Shown: positions 59,960-64,000 of the stretch, one piece after another | Layout of the letters: the number at the start of each line of letters is the position of its first letter | Position numbering within the stretch: position 1 is the stretch's first letter | NCBI GenBank assembly: GCA_019639175.1 | Contig: JAHBSK010000001.1 | Span: 248,001 to 312,000 of the forward strand | DNA length: 64,000 bases | Direction: 5' to 3' | From: Acidobacteriota bacterium | GTDB taxonomy: Bacteria; Acidobacteriota; Blastocatellia; Pyrinomonadales; Pyrinomonadaceae | Position numbers and translations under genes: made by a program | The notes under the pieces: generated by a model | Database searches by the model: none | The model's input: only the letters and a program-made list of their open reading frames with translations | Told to the model about the DNA's origin: nothing

Positions 59960-60850
59960 TTACGCATGTGCGGCAGCAGCATGGTCTGTTGCGTGATCTT
60001 CCACGTGATGATCGTCATGCGGCGCGTGTGTCACCTCGCTAACGTATATCGACGAAAGCAGCGTGAATACCAACGTCTGCACAAAAGCGACGAAAACCGC
60101 CAGAACAAGCAAGGCTGCCGGAACCAGTATCTGTGTGTAAGGCGGATAAAGGTTCGATATAGAGAAGTATATCTGCTCATCCGCGTACAGGTTCGCAAAA
60201 AGGCGAACGCCAAGGGTGAGCGGCCTGATCATGTTGCTGAACAGCTCTATCGAAAAGATCAGCGGCGTGATGAATATTGCCATCAAGAGCGGCAGTTTCG
60301 GCCCTGACAGGTGTCCGAGGTGCTTCATCAGGCCATTTTCGCTGATGCCGACATAGTTGTAATAAACGAACGATGAAATACCGAGGGCAAACGTTACGCT
60401 GACCGACGCGGTCGGCGACATAAAGAGCGGAAATGTTCCCATCAGGTTCGAGATCAGCACCAGAACGGCGAACGTTGCTATCACGGGGAAATATTTGAAC
60501 CCGTGTTCGCCGATGACGCTGACGACAAGGTCCTTGATGGCGAGAAAGCCCGATTCGAGCGTCATCTGGCCCGGATGAGGGTCGTCCTCCGAAAGCTTGC
60601 CCTTTAACAGCCCGATCACTATCACAGACAGAACACACGCGATGGTGAACATGATCGTGTACCACGGGATCGCGTTATCGGGTGTGTAAGCTCCAAACAC
60701 CGCTTCGGCTTCAGAGCCAAAGAGAGAGAAGAACTTGTCCCATACCGGCTTGGTATAGGCCATCTGGAAATCATGAACCGGTTTGCCGAAATAATGATTG
60801 ACAAATTCAACAATAAGCGGCGTAGGATGTTCGGCTGCTAATAAGAACAT
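59960..60850 (-). CDS. atpB: ATP synthase F0 subunit a
   Basis: A 296-residue membrane stator subunit that carries the two half-channels for ions. The essential Arg lies in NMIRPLTLGVRLFANLYADE, and the following helix and C-terminal TLVFTLLSSIYVSEV are conserved. The C-terminal tail is His-rich (HDDHHVEDHATDHAAAAHA). It lies between atpI (2 bp upstream) and atpE on one transcript. Confidence 0.94.
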   Translation of the reverse strand: MFLLAAEHPTPLIVEFVNHYFGKPVHDFQMAYTKPVWDKFFSLFGSEAEAVFGAYTPDNAIPWYTIMFTIACVLSVIVIGLLKGKLSEDDPHPGQMTLESGFLAIKDLVVSVIGEHGFKYFPVIATFAVLVLISNLMGTFPLFMSPTASVSVTFALGISSFVYYNYVGISENGLMKHLGHLSGPKLPLLMAIFITPLIFSIELFSNMIRPLTLGVRLFANLYADEQIYFSISNLYPPYTQILVPAALLVLAVFVAFVQTLVFTLLSSIYVSEVTHAPHDDHHVEDHATDHAAAAHA

Positions 60851-60852
60851 TA

Positions 60853-61281
60853 TTAAATTTCCTTCCTGTTAGAGAAGCTCGTAAATATATTCAGCGTTCC
60901 GTCCACGACAACGGCAAAGCCGAAACCGGCTGTACCCAAAATGACCGGAACTATCGGTACTATCTCAGTGATATAAATGAACGCGATGACGGCGCCGAGT
61001 GCCAAATATCTGCCGATATAGCGTATCGCGGAAACCTTTGGCTTTTCGCCTTCGGCGGCCTCATCAAAAACCTTTTTGAGTGAATGCTTTAGCCAATAAT
61101 AGTTGGCGAAAGCAAGCCCGACGCCGATCATTACACCGATGCCGAACCTCACGGATACAAAGATCATTCCGGCTGCGGTTCCGATAATGCCCATAACGCC
61201 CAGAATTACCAGAATTCTCCGGTGTGCTTTCGGAAACACAGAACTTTCCGTCCCGTCAATGGTGTTCCGGTCATCCGTCAT
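60853..61281 (-). CDS. atpI: ATP synthase subunit I-like membrane protein
   Basis: A 142-residue protein with four hydrophobic segments (about 23-40, 45-62, 88-106, 108-128), typical of AtpI, which helps assemble the c-ring or carries Mg2+. ANYYWLKHSLKKVFDEAAEG is a polar loop after the second helix. Position (between atpZ and atpB) supports the call more than sequence does. Confidence 0.8.
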   Translation of the reverse strand: MTDDRNTIDGTESSVFPKAHRRILVILGVMGIIGTAAGMIFVSVRFGIGVMIGVGLAFANYYWLKHSLKKVFDEAAEGEKPKVSAIRYIGRYLALGAVIAFIYITEIVPIVPVILGTAGFGFAVVVDGTLNIFTSFSNRKEI

Positions 61282-61317
61282 TCAAACCTTAAATTTTACA
61301 AAGGAAATGCGGAAAGT

Positions 61318-61983
61318 TCAATGGAGGCCGAGTGATTTTCCGTTTTCGGGCGAGGATGTGTTTTCAGGTGCTTCGGCGGACGGTTTTTCTTCTGTGTTCT
61401 GATGGCTGCTGAGGTCAAGCAGGCCTGCCGTCGTGTCGCGTTTCGACGTACCCAATATTTGAGTGTTCAGGCGAAATATCTGCACAAATCCAACAATGGA
61501 GCCTAGAACGACCCCGCCGACAAGTCCCCACGGTGAACTGCCGATGAGCAGATCCGCGAACCAGCCGATCACCATCATAAAGACTATTGGCCCGGCCAGA
61601 ACGATCCCTGCGGAAAAGGCAAGGCCGGTCATTCTTACCGATTCCTCGGTCGTCGGCGGTGAATAATCGGCCTTTGGCGCTATGATCTCCGGCTGTATTG
61701 GTGTTTCTTCCGGTTGTTCGGGAGTTGACAGTGTCAGAAATTGCGGAGGTTCCGGCTGTTCGTTCGTCGCGGATGGTTCGTCTGCTTTATTATCCGTGAT
61801 CGGAAAAGGCAGGTCGAGGCCGGAAATGTCGAACGGCCCCGAAGCGGTTCGGTGCGGAGTTTTTTCCTCTTCTTCATTACCGAAAATACCGAGGACGTTG
61901 GCTCGGTCCGCAACAGGCCGCTCTGCCGCCGGCTGAGGCTCAGAAAGTTCTGACGGCTCATCTTCAAAAAGGCTTTTTATCAT
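61318..61983 (-). CDS. atpZ: AtpZ-like membrane protein with long N-terminal extension
   Basis: A 221-residue protein. Residues about 125-195 are AtpZ (two helices around GLAFSAGIVLAGPIVFMMVI and GGVVLGSIVGFVQIFRL), a partner of AtpI in c-ring assembly or Ca2+/Mg2+ transport. The preceding 120 residues are acidic, low-complexity, Pro/Glu-rich and probably disordered, and a further disordered tail follows; ordinary AtpZ has about 90 residues. Its ATG overlaps the stop of the upstream LCAT-like gene by 4 bp (ATGA), so the two are translationally coupled. Confidence 0.82.
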   Translation of the reverse strand: MIKSLFEDEPSELSEPQPAAERPVADRANVLGIFGNEEEEKTPHRTASGPFDISGLDLPFPITDNKADEPSATNEQPEPPQFLTLSTPEQPEETPIQPEIIAPKADYSPPTTEESVRMTGLAFSAGIVLAGPIVFMMVIGWFADLLIGSSPWGLVGGVVLGSIVGFVQIFRLNTQILGTSKRDTTAGLLDLSSHQNTEEKPSAEAPENTSSPENGKSLGLH

Positions 61984-63392
61984 TGGCGTGTTCCTGCCGG
62001 TATTTGCTGGCCGATCTGCGTTTGCGTCAGCATATTGAACAGTTTGTCCTGGATGTCCGCATTGGAAACCAGACTGCCGTGCGATTCACACATCGACAGT
62101 TCCGAATCGATCAAAAGGGTGGCCGCCTCGCCCGGTTTGGCAAGCGACTGGCGGGCCAGCGAACGCCGCGTCACAACGCCGTCACCCATGCCCATAAGCA
62201 GCGAGGTAAGTTCCTCGGACGTGATCTTTTTGCCGTCCGAGGCCGTATATGAGGACGGTTTGAACTGCGTTATCCACTTTTCGCGTTTTTTGTCCTGACG
62301 CAGAAGAACAGCATTGTTTGTCGGTTTACAGTCAGAGCCGACCAGATGAAATGTAACGGGTGCAGTATCTAAAGGGCGTGCGTTAAGGGCAGTTTGAAAC
62401 TTTTTAGCACGATCCAGGACATTCCTGAAATACAATCTGGCAACCTTTTGCTCTTCTGCGCTGAATTCTTTCGAGAAATTCTTTCTTTTCCAGATCGCCC
62501 ATTCGTATTCTTCCCACGTTGCGGGGTTAAATAGGTCTATTTCCATCGGCTGGAGGTCTTCATCATAGGCCCGCAGGCTGCCTTCATGCGGTAAAAGCTG
62601 ATACAGCGACGGGATGGTGAACACGTCGTAGATATTTATGTCCCGAACCCACGGCAGATTTATCGGCGCGTATGAATATCCGTTTATAAAGGCGTTTAGG
62701 GCAAGAATGGAACCTTCGTTCGGTGTGCCTAAAAGAAAGATCTTCTCAAAATGCCTTGTTCCGGCCCAGTTCGGTTTCGGGTCTCCGGCGGACAGGTCGC
62801 GGTCGCCATACATTGCGGCGTAGCGTGTGATCAGGCCGCCCATCGAATGAGCGATGACGTTGAACTTCAGATCGGGCTTGCCAAGTTTCTTTTTCAGCGC
62901 CTCGATCTTTCGTATCAACAGCCTTGCCGTTTCGACATTGTCCAGACGCCAGTCATAAGGAAACACATAAAAAGTGTCCTGATGGCCGTTCGCGCCCGGT
63001 TCATCCCATGTCGCCTCGGTGTAGCCGCCTCTTTTTTGCAAAGAGTCGATGAGCCTTTCGTATATTTCGACCTCGGGCAAAAATCGGATTATGCGAACAC
63101 CGCGAATTATATCTTTCGCGACAAGGTCATCGTGGTTCTGCGCGATATTGGGCGATATTGGCAAACGCAGATCGTTGGTCTTTGACCTTCTGGTGTTGAA
63201 CCAGACCATTTCGCCGGTGTTCTTATTGACAAGTTCCGAGCCGGTGATGCCGGGAATGATTATTATCGGCGCCTTGCCGGTGACGGTCGCGGTTTCCTCC
63301 GCAGACACGGGAACGTCCTGTGCCGCGACAGGAACGACCGCTGCCAAAAAGAGCAGAACAAACCAGATCTTTCGAGTTAAAATTGCCCGCAT
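61980..63392 (-). CDS. LCAT-like alpha/beta hydrolase, exported
   Basis: A 470-residue protein of the lecithin:cholesterol acyltransferase fold. Signal peptide (FVLLFLAAVVPVAAQDVPV), then APIIIIPGITGSELVNKNTG (oxyanion region), VIAHSMGGLITRYAAMYGD with the nucleophilic Ser in HSMGG, FLLGTPNEGSILALN, and a late MGDGVVTRRSLA with Asp/Val context for the acid. It likely hydrolyses or transfers acyl chains of lipids in the periplasm. The ATG at 63392 is chosen for its signal peptide; an ATG at about 63416 would add eight residues. Coupled to atpZ. Confidence 0.82.
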   Translation of the reverse strand: MRAILTRKIWFVLLFLAAVVPVAAQDVPVSAEETATVTGKAPIIIIPGITGSELVNKNTGEMVWFNTRRSKTNDLRLPISPNIAQNHDDLVAKDIIRGVRIIRFLPEVEIYERLIDSLQKRGGYTEATWDEPGANGHQDTFYVFPYDWRLDNVETARLLIRKIEALKKKLGKPDLKFNVIAHSMGGLITRYAAMYGDRDLSAGDPKPNWAGTRHFEKIFLLGTPNEGSILALNAFINGYSYAPINLPWVRDINIYDVFTIPSLYQLLPHEGSLRAYDEDLQPMEIDLFNPATWEEYEWAIWKRKNFSKEFSAEEQKVARLYFRNVLDRAKKFQTALNARPLDTAPVTFHLVGSDCKPTNNAVLLRQDKKREKWITQFKPSSYTASDGKKITSEELTSLLMGMGDGVVTRRSLARQSLAKPGEAATLLIDSELSMCESHGSLVSNADIQDKLFNMLTQTQIGQQIPAGTRQ

Positions 63393-63450
63393 TGAAATAA
63401 AGATATACATCCGCATTTGGTTTGGATGCCGTAAAACACGTGAAATTCTA

Positions 63451-64000
63451 TCATTTTTTGAGATGGCTGAGAATGTTTGTTTCGGTCGGCGACACAATTT
63501 CATAATTGGTTCCGCGCCAGCGGATGGTGCGGCTAAAGGCCGCCATAAGGCAATTTACCAGATAAATGAACGGTGTCACAGCCCACAACGCAAGCTGCGA
63601 AAATGTCTGTTTTCGCAGCAATTCCTCGCAGCCATTCATAGCAAGAGTGACCGCTTTCAGCCGAAGATATGCCTTTGCAGTGGAGAGTGTTGCCACCAAC
63701 GTTAATGTTGCTATGGAGAACCAGACGGTAAACGTCTTCTGTCGGCTGAAGATGATAATGCCGAGCGCGGCCAAAACAACGCCGCAATAGACGGCGGCCC
63801 CGATCAGCGACTTTATCCACAAGCCGGGCATATAGACGCGGGTTATCTTCATTTGCCGCGTCGTGAATTCGAACAACTGCCGGAACGTGACATCCTCGAC
63901 GGTCGGTGTCAGCGCCTGCGGGACAAATTTTACACCAAGCCCGGCGGAGCGAACCGCTCGCGTGACAGCGAAATCATCGGAAAGCGTGCCTTTCCATCTG
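63451..64000 (-). CDS. Family 2 glycosyltransferase, ceramide glucosyltransferase-like, 5' end cut by window edge
   Basis: The frame is open to the window edge; the visible 183 residues are the C-terminal part. WKGTLSDDFAVTRAVRSAG carries the acidic metal- or base-region (DD) and FRQLFEFTTRQMKITRVYMP the (Q/R)-x-x-R-W-like signature of GT21/HpnI-type enzymes, followed by at least three membrane helices. Members attach sugars to ceramides or hopanoids. The downstream LCAT-like gene on the same strand may share the transcript and also acts on lipids. Confidence 0.83.
   Translation of the reverse strand, partial: RWKGTLSDDFAVTRAVRSAGLGVKFVPQALTPTVEDVTFRQLFEFTTRQMKITRVYMPGLWIKSLIGAAVYCGVVLAALGIIIFSRQKTFTVWFSIATLTLVATLSTAKAYLRLKAVTLAMNGCEELLRKQTFSQLALWAVTPFIYLVNCLMAAFSRTIRWRGTNYEIVSPTETNILSHLKK

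Noticed and set aside
1..64000. tRNA, rRNA, CRISPR arrays, integrases or transposases
   Set aside because: No T-loop signatures, regularly spaced direct repeats or recombinase motifs were found on reading both strands.

Overview
The window reads as chromosomal DNA of a Gram-negative, respiring heterotroph, most likely an acidobacterium (Blastocatellia/Pyrinomonadaceae-like). This is inferred, not proven. The pointers are a 1301-residue Oar-type TonB receptor with an N-terminal carboxypeptidase-regulatory domain, a DUF4129/DUF4350/MoxR membrane cluster, a UbiA-type prenyltransferase, outer-membrane DUF481 and Gly/Pro/Thr-tailed kinase-like proteins, and moderately GC-rich codon use. I see no rRNA, tRNA, CRISPR array, phage or transposase gene.

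Layout. 1-9.2 kb: murJ (cut by the window edge) and a PBP4-type dacB, an Ogg2-type 8-oxoguanine glycosylase, a TPR/double-retropepsin protein, an orphan PIN protein and several small secreted proteins. 9.4-24 kb: a dispersed fatty-acid beta-oxidation set, fadN (9470), fadA (19202) and fadE (22122), matching the Bacillus fadNAE genes in domain order and size. Perfect 7-4-7 FadR-like palindromes sit in front of fadN and fadE. Between them lie metabolic and repair genes, a HigBA-type toxin-antitoxin pair and an AbiEii-like nucleotidyltransferase pair. 24.2-30 kb: PEP carboxylase, a candidate small RNA or leader with a strong terminator, a cupin, a ChlI-like AAA+ ATPase and a DUF72 protein. 30-35 kb: a nitric-oxide operon (DUF1858-DUF2249 protein, cupin, quinol NO reductase, small membrane protein, group III truncated haemoglobin) behind an FNR/DNR-type palindrome in textbook class II spacing, with a convergent Crp/Fnr regulator. 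35-47.7 kb: Uma2 nuclease, UbiA prenyltransferase, LRV-repeat protein, nucleotide-sugar dehydrogenase, rhodanese lipoprotein, Bcp peroxiredoxin, DUF481 barrel, SppA, a methyltransferase and an NtrC-type regulator. 48-57.7 kb: the TonB receptor, then a DUF4129-DUF4350-TauE-MoxR run. 57.7-64 kb, all minus strand: a transmembrane pseudokinase, the F0 genes atpE, atpB, atpI and atpZ, an LCAT-like hydrolase translationally coupled to atpZ, and the end of a ceramide-glucosyltransferase-like GT2.

The most unusual signal is a repeated arrangement. Four cargo units (HigBA toxin-antitoxin; nucleotidyltransferase pair; a 75-codon ORF between inverted repeats; a Uma2 nuclease gene) each sit directly against one end of a housekeeping gene (ybaK, fadA 5' end, fadA 3' end, ubiA). 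On the far side of each cargo lies a short broken copy of that same gene end. The copies differ from the intact gene partly by synonymous changes, so at least some diverged while functional. This suggests that defence or addiction cargo arrived together with a replacement allele of its neighbour, or by insertion with target duplication, leaving the tip of the resident gene as a scar. An assembly artefact from mixed strains is the main alternative.
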